NCBI RefSeq assembly: GCF_028640845.1
Contig: NC_080544.1
Span: 60,030,711-60,094,710 of the forward strand
DNA length: 64,000 bases
Origin: Ahaetulla prasina
Lineage: Eukaryota; Chordata; Lepidosauria; Squamata; Colubridae
Direction: 5' to 3'
In this document: positions 35,835-48,679 of the stretch, piece after piece
Layout: each line of letters begins with the position of its first letter
Position numbering within the stretch: the stretch's first letter is position 1
Notes under the pieces: model-generated
What the model was told of the DNA's origin: nothing
Seen by the model: the letters and a program-made list of their open reading frames with translations, nothing else
The model's database searches: none
Made by a program: the position numbers and the translations under genes

Positions 35835-38800
35835 TCTTTGGTTTAAATTGGATCTGACATCGAACAAAACAGCCTTGCAAATATTTATTCGGAGCTTGGG
35901 TCCCTGGGACATTTGAGCTCATCCCGAAGAGAGCTGCGGGCAACTGGAGAGGCGGTGTGGCTCGGCATCCTAAGTGAAGATGCGGGGGAAGGGTGCCTGA
36001 ACAGATGCCCTTCCCAATAAGATCGTCTCCCAATCACTTAGCGGCGGCGGCAGCAAGGCAAAGGCCATCTGGCCTGTTATTCTATAGCGGGGAAGGGCTA
36101 TATTTGGGGGTCCCGGGACCAACTGGGAATTGAAGCGTTGTTACAACAGAAGCACTGGATACATGTATGTATTAAGCGCACATGGGGAGGGAGGAATAAT
36201 ATTAATTTTAAATTCTTTCTGAAGGATTTGCAAATATTTTCACAATCACAAAAGAATGAATTGCGAATCTTTTGCTCCCATATTCGGGTTCCTGGTTAGT
36301 CACCACCATTACATTTTCTGGCCCGATTATTTGATTCGGAGCAAAAACATCTCTCTCACAGTAAGTATTGAATGCTTTCTGCTACTACAACTAGAAAACT
36401 TAAAATTGGGTATTTATCCCTATAGTAACCTTGTCCTCCCTAGGTAAATTGGCTTCTGTAGATAAATTGCACTACAGTTCCCATTATTCCAGTTTTTGGC
36501 CATGTCGGCAAGCAATATGAGATTATAGGGGAAAGCAGTTAGGAGGCCAGAGGCCTCTAGGGAAGAAGAGGACTCCCTTGTTTTTAAGTTTACATATATT
36601 TTCGACAATTTCAACTCACTGCATATTTGAGAATATTTCACTAAAGAAAACAATGAAAAAAACACAATACATTACAGTTTCCTTTACACCTAAGAAAACA
36701 TTATGGATTAAGTGCTCACAGGCTTTCAGCAGAAAGGACAAATCGGATGTATTACACTCCCGTTTATAATCACATTCGATGCCATGAATAGTTGATGGAT
36801 TACCTGATTGATTAACAGATGGATCCTTCCAGCATTTTTAACTGAAAAGTCTATTAATTCTGTCACATATCAAACTATACAGCGGATAGATTCATAATAG
36901 TTTAGCAATATAATCGCTAATTTGCCCACGAAGGGGATGTTTTTAAACCCAATGTCTAAATTCGTATCCTTCCTTCCAAACGCTGGATTCCTCTGAGTCA
37001 GGTAATGAAAGGGCTTCAAGTCGAACTTCCTAAGGATGCTGAAAAAAAAACGGAGCCGGCATTATACAGGTGTCGCCTCAGCGCCAACTATTTCTCAGAC
37101 GAAGGATTAAATTGATTTCCCTCCTCAGCGATTTTCATCCGAAGGATATCGCCAGCCACTCATTCTTGCTCTTTTTCCAAATTTCTGGTTGGTTGGTTGT
37201 GGATTTTATTGCAAGATCTCCCACAAACGAATTAAAAACACTCCAAAATAACTCTGAAGCGAAAGATGGACATTCTTTGATGGACGCTCGTTCGGCCACC
37301 AGCCGCCCCGGAAAGTTACGTTGCGTTCGGACCCCGTCGGGATTTAGCTCATTCCCTTGGCCTTGGTCCTTCGGCGGCCTGCCCAGTTCGCCCACGAATC
37401 TTCTCCAAATAATCACCCCGACCCAGTGGGGGGAACATTTCATTTTAATTTTTTACCTGTTAGTGAGAGGGCTACATCCCCATTTTTCAAGCTCCCCCTC
37501 CCCCTCCTCCCCGCTCATGGTTCTGTTCCTTTGGGCCGACGAGCCTTCTAAATCTGGCCAGCAGATCATTTCATTAAAATTTAATGCCCGTCAATTGCCT
37601 GACATAAAAAATATGGATCCCATTTAAAATATTAATACTTTAATGCTTGCAGTGAAATAAGCTAGGCCCCCGAGGGCCCCAAATCAATTCGCCAGAAGGC
37701 TCTCCTCGTTTGGCCACCGGCTCTGAGACATTTTTCTTATGCCGTTATTAACTTCTGTCAGTTGCTTACCCAATTAGTGCTCACGAGAGGAGGAAAAGTC
37801 TTCAAAGAGAGCAAGCGAGGGAATCGCTCTGCTCCTGAGAAACCCAACGATGAAAGCGAGGCCCGCCGCGAACTTTGGATCGCAGGAGAACTCGGGGCAG
37901 TGATGGCCGGCCAGCCAGCTACATAGGACCACTGGAGGATAAGAGAAGGAAGGAAGCAGTGGCGCTCACATCTCTGGCGTCCAAGAATAGCTTCGGTCGT
38001 CTTCCACTCCAATTCCCACCACCTTAGCCTCTGCCTCTGATCATGGTGAAAAGGAGTACTAGGACTTGAGCCCAGTGAATGTTCTTGTGATAGGGGTTGG
38101 AGGAGGCTGTAGTAGCTTAAGCCACAAAAATGTGGTAGCATCTCAAAGTAGGTCTTAGGAAGAAGTCTTAAGATGCATCAGTTCGAAATTTACACCCCAT
38201 GTAAAAAATCTGTTATAAACTAGAAAGCCAGGAGTCTGACTGCTGTGCAAGGGTTTTGCCTAAAGAGTTCAAAACAAAAGCCACCAGTCTTCAGTATGCA
38301 ATGTATTATACCACTGGAGTTTTCCCACTTGCGGTATGATCCGGGGGAACAGCATGACACTTCACTACCCTGAACTCATGTACTTGGAAGAAAATGCTCT
38401 TTCGAAAGAGCTTTCCTTTGGGTGAGCACTCTCCCCATTTACTGGGTGAACAATTGACAGTATTGTAATATCTGGGGTATTATTGTAAAATCGGGTATAT
38501 CTGGGCTTCCGCTGACTGTACCTTGAACTCGTGGCCCTTGGCAGGCTGCTCTGACCAAATGAAGCAATGGAAAAGTTGTTTTCACAGCAGAAAACGAATA
38601 AATATGTGTTCTTTTAATATTATTAAGACTCACTGCAGGGGATTTATGTCCATCTGTGCTCTCTACCTGATTTCAAAATAGTTTGAAAAATGAACCCTCT
38701 AACCATTCTTCAAAAATAAAAGAGATCACCGTCTCAACTCAATGTTTTCCAGACTTCTGAAACCCAAAGTCCAGGTGGGAGACTCTTACCAAGCAACTTT

Positions 38801-41800
38801 CCCTACTTCCCGATTCTTAACTGAAGATGAAATAGAAATGGAATGAAAGCAGCTCTTGTAAACTGGGCATCTTCCCAGCAAAGGTGAAAATGCTATCATA
38901 CTGGGATTATTTACACACGTATATCAAATACAGGCACAATTGTATTGTATAATGACAGATAATTTGAGTGCCAAAAGCATGTCCTACACATGGCACTCAA
39001 CCTTGCTCCCGGTTGCTGAGATGAACTTCTACTTACTTTCTGCTTTTCAAACTTACAATATGCTTCCTCCCCCACCCCCCAAACAGATACAGTTTTGCAG
39101 AAGAGAAAGAATATAGTTCTGTCCTCAGTCCTAATCAGAAAGGCTTTGCTTGCGCTACTCTAATATTCTGAGTATTAAAGTAGTCTAATCTTTTCCATCA
39201 TAAATTTCTTGACATGCTAATTTAGCAGACGAAACACACAGTTTTTTATAAAATTGTTTTATCTGAAACTACCACAGCATCTGATCAATTTTAAGTCAGC
39301 CAAAAGTTCTTTGGCAAGAAAGATGGGAGCTGAGAGCAAGCATGCTGTGTGCTCAAAACAAAACCTCTTGTGTTGATGTGTTGAACTGAAACTTCCTCCA
39401 TTTACCACCACCAACCCCTTTTTGACTAATCCCCCTTTCGGAACACAGCGTTTACAAAAAGAAAAGAATTAAAAGTTAATTCAGGTGTGTGTATTCATTG
39501 TAGAAGTATCTATGGCTTGTTTTAAACATTGCTGCAAAAAAGAACAATTTTGGAAGCAGAGAGCTACTAGATAATGGTATTGAAGAGCATACTGATACTG
39601 ATAATCATGCTGAATAATATTGAGACTTCATATGCGAACCATGGGAATATATTCGCAAGGAAAATTGTATTTTTACTACCAAAACCACAAAAAAGGCATT
39701 TAGTTTGGAACAAACATTTGGAATTAAACTCATGGTGTAACAAATTAATTTGTTTCCATAACAAATAACAAACACAGTAATATAATTACAATTTGAGAGG
39801 AAGGCATGAGTTGCTTTTAAAAATTAGTTGGATTGAAATGATGAGAAGTTTGTCAGACATTTGAGTCCCAATCCTGCCAATATCAAACCGAGTCTTTACC
39901 ACTGTTAAAGGTGGTGAAAATTCCTCCAGACTAAATAAGGCACATTGTACAAATACTTTTTAATTTAAACATACAGTTCTACAAAGGCACTAATGAATCC
40001 ATGTGAGTGCTGGGGGAATCTCTTGGGCTCAAGTCAAATCTGTTTCTTCCGTCTGGTCTGCTCTTGTTGAAGCAATGCTAAAGTTGAGCCACCCCACTTG
40101 GGAATTTGGTGCCAATTATGTTTCAGCAATTGCAGATGCCTCTGAAGATAGAATTTTGGATAGAGTAGAATTTTTTAAGTCACTTTGTCAACTCTGTTAA
40201 ATCTTACTTGATTATAATTAGTGCTATTATTATTATTATTCTAAATAATATTCAGGCATGGCACAGTTCTACAGGATTGAAAAAGATATAGTAAAAAATG
40301 TTTTGATTCAAATTAGCTGAATTTTCTATCTTGCTTAGCTCCCCTACCCCCAAAACCAATTAATTAATGTCACATAGCTGTATATCAATCCATAGATTTC
40401 AAAAACTTGCCACCAATTTCCTAAGGGAAAGTGATTCCAAACAAATGCTTAAGGAAGCTGCTGCAACCTTATGGTATAAAGAAGAAAAATTAGAGGTGAC
40501 AAAATAGCCATAGGAAGAGTTATGGTTGCAACGAACCCCCCCCCCCACCTTGTAATGCACCCAACTAAGCAAAGTGCTGTGAACGCTGAACATCAGTAAA
40601 TCCAAAAAGGGTTGCTTTCATCCAATTATAGAAAATGATTCAGTGCCTATACTGTGTATGTCTCCACTTATTTTGAAAATAAAACAGATCTACTTTGCCC
40701 TCCTTCATTTTAAAAACAAATATTATGTGTATGTCACTTCAAATTACAATGTCAGTAATTTTGACTTGTGTTCACTCACTTGAAGGTTTGTGAGTTGTTG
40801 AAACCGGTGGGGGAAACTTGAATAAACATGGGTGAATACTGTACTTACGGAAGGACCTACTTTGTTGATTTTGAAATTGTTTGATAATCTATCATTCAAT
40901 CTACATAAAATGTCAGGGTAATTGATGTGTGCGAATGTGTGTGTGAACGTCCCAAAGTCAAATGTGTCAAATGACTTCTGGTAGCCGTAGCAGCTGTTGA
41001 ACATAGACCAAATTTCCATCAGAGCTATAGAAAAAGAGCTTCCTGGGTACTGTTTTAAATGCTTTTAATCTAAAATTAAAAATAAATGCAAAATTTTTCC
41101 CACCAGCTTCTTAAAGAACATTGTATGAGGGATTGATTGTAGAAGGGACAGCACATTAAACAGTATATATTCACAGCTCTGGGTGATGAGGATTCTAATT
41201 TATCTTTAAGTATTGAAAACACTTCCAGAAAATCCTTGATAATTATTTTATCAATAATTTGTACCAAAGGTCTTCATTTGCCTTCGGCTTTATTACTGAA
41301 AGAAACTGCACACTGACTGTAGGGAAACAACTAAGAAAGTGAACACCAAGGCCCAGCTCCTTCTCCCACCTGCTTTCCTTTCTAGTTTTCACCCTTTCCC
41401 CACGAACATCTTCTGCTCCTTTCAAAAGCTCCCCATACAAACAATTCAGGCTGGAAGTCCAGAGCTCACTCGCATCCCTCTCCATGGAAAGCGCTGTCTA
41501 TTAATAGAATTGCACGCAGCTAATGAGCAAAGAGGGCTCTGGGGGCTTGGATAGCAAATGCTGAGGGCTGACGTTGTTTGCAAAATGGAAGGGTGAAGGT
41601 AAGCGAGGATTCCTGAATTTGCAGTCAGCCAGCCCCCAAAGTCTGAGAGAGCTTCATTTTGCTGACTCCAAAGGAGACCAAAAGGATTTTCAGGATTTTC
41701 CAATTTTGGCACCTGTTATTCAGAGTGAGAACCAGAACCGAGTAACTTCTGGAGATCATACACTCTACTATCTCACTCTTGATGAAATTTTACTTCCACA

Positions 41801-42639
41801 CTTAACACATAGTCATATGTGACTATTAGGTTAGGTAGTTGAAACACAGTCATTAATGAAGAGTTTATACTCTCTGCCTCTGAGTAGACACATTCTCCTA
41901 ATCAGATCAGAAGAGATTGGTAGGATTATGTAAAAAGGAGATCACTATCATAATTTGCTTTCCTCTTCTCTCTTTGTTCCCCACCCCATAATCTTTGTGG
42001 ATGAAGATGGGGATTATGAATAGTATAGTAATCTTTTGGCTCCTTACATTTTTGTACAGAAAAACCATTCAATATGGTACTTCTTATAGCCAGCACAACT
42101 TTGTGAAATTTCTTCCTTAATATTTTTATATCTATTTCCTTCCTTCCGAAGAGTCAAAATATTAAATGGGTATTTTTCCCTTTTTCTTTTAGCTAAAAGT
42201 TGAATGAGGTGTGGGATAAAAGTGCTGAGATGTTCAAAGCATACCAATTTCTAGAGAAATTTGTCCCAAAAACGTTCTTAAAATACTGTATATGCTTTGG
42301 AAAGGTTCAATCAATTAAAAGAAAATGGTTCTCTATTCTGCAGGGACCAATCTAGGCAGCAGCCAGGAGTCAACAGTAAATTGAAGGCTCACATGGAAGA
42401 TACACACTATTCTTGCCCAGTATTGAAGACACTTAATGATAAGCGGTTCTAGCCCAAATTAAATTCAGGGACGGTGATTATGATCTTTTAGACTTCAGGA
42501 TTCTCCCTAATCAGTGTGGGTCGAAAAGAAAAAAGGGAAGGGAAAGTGAAAGCGAAATGGAAAGGGGAAAGGAAAGGTCGAAGATAATTGGTAAAGAAGG
42601 AAGATACAAAACAACAGCTAAAACGAAAGAATTCCTTTT
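35835..42639. other. TLX1 upstream flank, low in repeats
   Basis: Mostly unique sequence with few interspersed repeats. Candidate conserved blocks are 37540-37790 (several TTAAT/ATTAA cores and CAATTAGTGC) and 41470-41535 (TCTATTAATAG, GCTAATGAGC). The longest frame (37070-37627, 185 residues) shows no domain. Short old-repeat fragments may lie at 36460-36540 and 41840-41900. Confidence 0.45.
37540..37790. promoter_or_regulatory. Candidate conserved non-coding element upstream of TLX1
   Basis: Non-coding and repeat-free, dense in homeodomain-type cores (ATTAAAATTTAATG, TTAATACTTTAATG, CAATTAG). Its character is inferred from composition and location only; no alignment was possible. Confidence 0.35.
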
Positions 42640-43229
42640 TGTTTTTATAGGACCGAACACACGTGGCGCTCAAAGGTTCAAAACACCGGAGCGAACGCTT
42701 CAGAGGCAACAGTTTCCGCGGGGAATTAGAACAGAGAGCCCCGCAGTTTCGCTGCCCACCTGGACCTTGCTTTCAGCGCGTGGCCGCCTGATTTGCTACT
42801 GCCGGGCTCCCGGGTTAGATTTTTGCTAGGGGAAGCTCCTTGGCCTCCGTCTCTTCTCCTCCCTCCTCGCTTCTCGGGGCTCCACCAATGGGGGAGCAGG
42901 GCCTAGCAGCGCCAGGCTTTGGGCCAACATGATTGATGCCCTCGGAAAGAGGCGAGAGAGGGAGCCCACGGGCGCGCATGTTCCCCCTCCCCACCCTCTC
43001 TCCTCCACCTCCTCCTCCTCCTCCTCCTCCTCTCCCCGCTTTTCCTTCCTCAGCTTCCGGCCGTCTTTTTACCTCTTCGGGAGCAAGTGAAGCGAGACCA
43101 GAAAAGCTGCGCGTATTTTTAAAAAATCTCTAGCACTGAATCAGGAGGAGGTGGTGGTGGCGGCGGTGGTGGCGGTGGCGGAGGAGGAGGGGGGGAAGTC
43201 ACCCTCTTTGGGGTGGCTCTCGGCCCAGC
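42640..43229 (+). promoter_or_regulatory. TLX1 promoter and 5' untranslated region
   Basis: Seen: the block just upstream of the TLX1 ATG is rich in GC and CpG. It carries an ACCAAT box (42884-42889), a TGATTGAT site (42930-42937), a CT-rich run (about 43000-43040), an AT-rich TATA-like patch near 43113, and a GGT/GGC triplet run (43148-43195) that is probably 5' UTR. The transcription start cannot be fixed from sequence alone. Confidence 0.7.
42930..42937 (+). promoter_or_regulatory. PBX/HOX composite site TGATTGAT in the TLX1 promoter
   Basis: An exact TGATTGAT lies 293 bases upstream of the TLX1 start codon. Known: this is the canonical PBX-HOX heterodimer site, and PBX1 is reported to act on the mouse Hox11/Tlx1 promoter in the spleen primordium. 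Use in this species is inference. Confidence 0.6.
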
Positions 43230-43713
43230 ATGGATCATTTAGGGGTGCACCACCTCCACCAGAGCCACGCCGAGCCCATTAGCTTTGGAATCGACCAGAT
43301 CCTGAACAACCCGGACCAAGGCAGCTGCATGATCTCCAACGCGCGGCTGCAGGACGCGGCGGACTACGGCCTGGGAGGATGCGTGGTGAGCAGTGCTTAC
43401 AACCCCATGAGTGGCCACTACGGCTCGGCCCCCGGCGGTGGAGGGTCCTCCTCCGTCGGGGGCTACGGTAACGGCGGCGCCTGCAGCATGGCTTCGTTGG
43501 CGGGTTCCTACAACCTCAACGTCGGGGTCGGAGCCATGAACGGAAATAACCTCAACGCGGCCGGGGGCGTGATCCGAGTGCCGGCCCACAGACCCATGGC
43601 CGGCGGCGTCCCCCAGCCACTCCCCACTGCCGTGCCCACCGTGAACAACCTGACGGGGCTGACCTTCCCCTGGATGGAGAGCAACAGGCGCTACACCAAG
43701 GACCGCTTCACGG
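43230..43713 (+). CDS. TLX1: TLX1 (HOX11) homeobox transcription factor, coding exon 1
   Basis: Seen: this exon encodes residues 1-161 plus the first base of codon 162 and ends at a consensus donor (gtgagt at 43714). The ATG has a good Kozak context, with A at -3 and G at +4. Residues 19-25 (FGIDQIL) form an EH1 motif. About residues 60-115 are Gly/Ser/Asn-rich. VIRVPAHRP (114-122) is a TLX signature, and FPWM (146-149) is the PBX-contact motif just before the homeodomain. Known: TLX1 is a nuclear DNA-binding regulator needed for spleen formation and for some cranial sensory and dorsal-horn neurons; EH1 recruits Groucho/TLE corepressors and FPWM contacts PBX. TLX1 is preferred over TLX3 or TLX2 because the N-terminus (HLGVHHLH, ending TKDRFT) and the exon 3 C-terminus (ending SVASSCE) match TLX1. 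The Gly-rich linker looks shorter than in mammals. Exons 2 and 3 lie at 48680-48917 and 60797-61019; the joined protein is 314 residues. Confidence 0.97.
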
Positions 43714-46700
43714 GTGAGTGAGAGGCTCCGGGGCTCTTTCCGCCCCGCGCGAGTTGCCGGCGCCTTCCAGCGCTGTCTCCCCGCTGTCTCCCCGCTCCTG
43801 CCTCCGCAAGCCAGTTGGCTGGATAGCCTCCCTCTCCTGCCCTCCAGCGAGAGACTTCCGGCCGTGCTCGCATTCGATTTGCAACTGCTTTAATTGAATC
43901 GATTGGTTTGATTTATAAACGGCGTTGACGGATGTGCCTTAGCTGTATGGCCCGAAAGAGCAGCGGTGCCAGAAATTCAGAAGGTTAAACATCAAGTAGC
44001 AAGCGTTTCCTAATACTTTTCATGGCGACTTGATTATCCTTATTAAATTAACGGTATTTTATAGCATAATTAGTAGGCGCTTTCACATTGATTAAAACTT
44101 CTACGGAAGAGATACTATACCATCTTTCTGAAACTCATACCGCTTCTCAGAAGCTCAAATCGGCGGGCAAATAATCTCGTTGCCTTCATGCAACTTTTAG
44201 AAACATTTAAACATTCAATTTTACTTTCTTGGGTCAAGCATGTTATTTCAACATTTTTAAATTAAACCTTGTTCCCGCAATGTAGGTTCTTTTCCAATTT
44301 TCTATACTTCGTTCACGAATAGATATATTTTGACCACCTCAATTCCTCATAAAACGCGTCCAACGGTAACAACATCTCTTAGGAACATTACAGATATGGC
44401 TAGAAACTATACTATAATATAATAATCCTATAACAATCACTAGCCTCGACATCATTATCTCTCTGTGTGTTTATGTGTATGTAAGTATACACATACTTAT
44501 GTACACAGAGAGACATACAGTTATCAAACGATTTCATATACATAGTTCACTAACTTTTGTTAGTATATATAGTCCAAGTTGGAAAATAACTAGGTTTTAA
44601 AAATGTATCATAACTAGAATTCCAAAACTTAGAAATCATAAATTGAACAAATAATGCGTCTGTCTACATATTCCCTGATCGGGTTTATTCTGTATAATTG
44701 TGTGCATCCCTCACAATTACTGTTATAAATTATGGAGCATGGAAATGCGGATAAAAATACTCATATAAAAGAAATGTATCTTTCAGCCAGACGGTACAAA
44801 AATGATATTAATACCGGTAGCGCTGAAAGGGAGAGTGGTAGAAGATGATTTATAGTTGAATCCAAGAAACCCTATGCCGTTTTCCCCCCTCCGGCCAGGT
44901 TCATCTTTTCCTAGAAGTATGGGGCATGCATGACCCATAAATTGGCAACTACATTATTCGACGTACCTTAAAAAGGGCAAGGGAGGGTGAGAAAAGAGAA
45001 AAAAATGTCAATTCATCGTTTAATGGCAGATCTATTGGAAGATAAATTTTAGCAATTCAATGCTCTTTCCGAATCGCCCAGATTTACGTTCATCCCGCTC
45101 CTCCCTCCAACCAGGATGCCACAAACAATAATTATATTTCAATTTTAATTTCAACAGCGAGCCCAACCTTCATCAATAAAGGCTCCCATTATCTGACGCT
45201 TCGGAGCAGGATACGACCTCCCGTCCCCAGGGCTAACCCTTTACCTGGCTTCCAGCCGGCGCAGAGAGATTATTACATGCAGATTAGAGTAATGGTTGCT
45301 GCGATGTCCCCGGCAAGACGGGCGAGCAGATCGAGGCTGTGGCGGCGCGATCTTGCTCTTTGACGCTCTGCTCTGAAGGGAGACCCACGGCGTTCAATGG
45401 CAGCAGCTCCCGGCCTGCGATGGTAAATCCAACCGGGAGTCATTACCACTGAACAAGGGGTGGGGGGTGGGCAATTTCGGACTAGACGCGGCCAGGAAGG
45501 AGGAAAATTTCCCTTCGGTTGTAGGCAGCCGCCCTCCCAGGATGGGACGCGCCTCGGTCCGCGCAAAGAGACCTGTAGTCCGTTTTGCACTGAGTTTTGA
45601 ATTGCCCGCCACGCCTCAGTTTCTATGGGAGTTGGCTGGTTTTACTTGAACGGCGGAGACAAATCGTAAACAGCCGCGGAAACTGGGGAGAAGGGAGACC
45701 GGCGCTTTTTGGCAGCGCGGCCGATGTCTGAACCCGAAGACTCGACGACCCAGGCGGCCGCTTTATTTATTTATTTATATATTTTTTTATTTTATTTTGT
45801 CACAACAGTATACACAAACAATTGTCATAGATAAAACAACATGTATTGAAGAAAATATATAAGTAAAAAATATGCATCAACTATATTAATTTGATATAAT
45901 GAAGGGAACAATAGGACAGGAACGGTAGGCACTATTGTGCTCTTATGCACGCCCCTTATAGTCCTTTTAGGAATTTCGCCTGGCCGTCGTCAGCCTGGGA
46001 TGGGGTGGGGGTCTCTAGGCCTTCTGGATTACACCGTCATCACCGCCAATAGCAAAACCGGACTAGAGGTGGATCTTTCGAAATTGCCATCCGCGAGGGC
46101 GCAGACGCGGCTGAAGGCCTTGCAGCCCGAAAAAGCCCTCGCCTGGGTCTCCACCCTGCCGAGGGCCTGCTTGCAAATGAGGCTGGGTCGTTTTAGATCG
46201 AAAAAAATCATTCTCCGGCCCGTCCTCATCGGGCTTTATATATAATATATATAAGATAATTTTTTGTTCGTTCTTCGGAAAGAAGAGATTCTGTTCTTGC
46301 TACAGAGGCCTAACCTTGGCCTTCTCCCCCCCCCCACCTTCCGCCGAGGGCCTCTGCTGGGGAAATGCGAGCCATGTTGGCGTGGAGAGCGAAGGCTGTG
46401 CGGAGCTGTAGGGCTATTTGTGGCAAAATCAGCCTCGGCACGGCCGAACAAGGTTCGTAGAATTTCCCTCCGTTCCTTGTTCGGTTGGGGACCCAGTACC
46501 CAGCTGAGATCTCAGGTGAGATAAGGGGATGTTGCTGGTAAATTAACCAAAAGTCGCCAGTTTCAGTTTTGGCATTATTTGCTATGTTCTCAAATGGATT
46601 TGCTGCCACTAAACGAGATACAAACAAAATCAGGTATCTAGGAGAGTTGGAGATAGATTGCAGTGCTATTCTATTTCAAACACTATTATCAGCTTCCTTC

Positions 46701-48679
46701 TATTTCTTCCCCCAGTTCCCAGTTACTTTTTTCTATGCCTCTCTGGTATCTGATTAGTATTCTCCAGAAAATGCTCAGCCTTAGAGGGAGGGGAAGAGGG
46801 TACAGCTAGATAACTCCCCCCCATTTGATAAAATAAAAAGACCAAAATAAAATCCCTGCAAGAGAGTCTTAAGTCAGAGTCCTTTTTGTTGCTGTTGTTG
46901 GTGATTTTGGTGTCAGTAATAGAACTGTAAACATCTTCTTAAGCTAGGAAGATTTTGGAAAATAGGTTAATTACAGCTGTCACAAGTGAAATATAGTCTT
47001 AGAGAAATTTAAAAGGAGCCTTCTTTAATTGCAAGAGGGGCTTTATTTAAGGCCCAAAGGACCCAATACTGTAAAAATAATCCCCTCGTGCAGAATAATT
47101 ATATAAAGCCATCTAACTAAAACAAAACACTACAATTGTAGTGGACAGTACAGTTATCCTGATAGTTTCAGTCCAATAATGCTATAAGATTTATACCAAG
47201 TTACATTTCCTAGATTTAAAATTAAAGCCATAAATGAAGGAATTCCAAAGAATGTCAAAGTAACTCAGAGCAATTATATCTAGAATAATTCTTGGAAAGC
47301 ATTCCCCTGCTGCTTTTTTCACTTCCTGCTTCCTTCAATAACACTTTTCTTAGTTTTATTACTTAAAACATTTTCCTTAGTTTTATGATTTCTTGGGAAT
47401 ATGTTCAAGTGAGTGAAGTTGGGAGGCAATCTATTTAAGGTTATAAATAAAATAGCAAAATATATATTCCCATAAGCATTATTTCAATTGGTAATTGCAT
47501 GGACATTTATGAATAAATCAAATATCAAAAGCAGATTTTGATAATGAGAGGGAGAGATGCATCCCACTTCCATATACATTTACAAATAATTGCACTCACT
47601 GTAATTGCAAGCTGAGTTATGTGACTGTGACGTACAGAGTCAGTTCCATTGAGTTCAGTGGCACTTAATTCTGAACAAACTGGACTCATCTTTAGCATCA
47701 AGAGTTAGCCCAATGCATATTTACTTAGACATTATTCCAATATTTTAAAAGCTGTTTTCGTTCATATGAAGATTATTGTAATTTACAGGCTGTATGATAC
47801 ACATCTTTTATCTAGAAAGAATGGCTCAAACTTCAGAAAGAACTGCCTGTTTAATTAGGTTTATTTTGAATTAATTCCTGTTGATTTTTCTAAGAGTACG
47901 AACTTTGCTCGGGTTATGGACTTCAATAAAAACAATCTTCAACAAAATAAAAACACATAAAAATGAAAAATGAAAATGTACTTTGATTATTACATAACTA
48001 CTAAGGATATGAATAATCATCATAATTTAAAAAAGGTTGTCAAAACAATGAAAAGGGGGGTGAACAGGAATCCCAGATTTGGATTTTTTATAGGGAAGGG
48101 TTTCAAGTTCTCTTTTGTTCCAAAATCTTAAATAACAGCAGCTCAATAATGCTCTTATTCAGGCTGCAGAAGTCTGAAGCTTTATTTTTACCGGAATTTC
48201 TCCCAGATAACATTCAAATGATTGGGCTATACAAGTACACAGTTTTGATCGCTCTGCTCCTAGCTTGCAAGGTAGATTTGGTGCTCCAAACAAGGATTTC
48301 TCCCCTCCCCATTCCTGCCCCCTGCCCACTTCGTATATGCCCTTCACTTGCTCCTCTGCCACAGAGCTCACTTCTTGCAGAGAGTCTGGTGCCTCCATAT
48401 TGGGATCCACCTGGGCATATGGGAAAGCTCCTCCACAGCAGCCCGTGAATAAGGAAATATTGGTGGGTTCCAAAACAGAGGTTTGTGCTTGGAAAAGCAA
48501 GGAGGAGATTGTGAGCCCTGTGACCAAGCCTTCTCTGCGCCTTCCTACTTCTCTGTTTGACTCTTGGTGTCTGTCTTTCTGTCTCTCCTCTGCCGCTGCT
48601 CTGTGGAGTCCTTCCTGATCATATCACTGCTTGCTTCTTTGCCCCTCCTCCCCCCCCGCCCGCCCTGTCTCCCCTCCAG
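43714..48679 (+). other. TLX1 intron 1
   Basis: A 4,966-base intron, GT...AG. It is mostly unique sequence. The first few hundred bases (43870-44120) are rich in TAAT- and ATCGAT-type motifs and look like conserved regulatory DNA. 45100-46240 is CpG-rich and interrupted by a CR1-like 3' fragment at 45768-45975. 46840-47130 is a second low-repeat block containing TTAATTA and CAGCTGTCA motifs. The open frames here are short and resemble no protein I recognise. Confidence 0.9.
45768..45975 (-). mobile_element. CR1-like LINE 3' end in TLX1 intron 1
   Basis: On the minus strand: GGACTATAAGGGGCGTGCAT, then GTGCCTACCGTTCCTGTCCT, and the TGTTGTGACAAAATAAAATA tail. Inserted in CpG-rich intron sequence. 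Close to the copy at 53550-53812. Confidence 0.8.

Noticed and set aside
37070..37627. 185-residue plus-strand frame upstream of TLX1
   Set aside because: No recognisable motifs, no homologue known to me; the region looks regulatory.
43239..43589. 116-residue open frame on the minus strand
   Set aside because: It is the antisense shadow of TLX1 exon 1.
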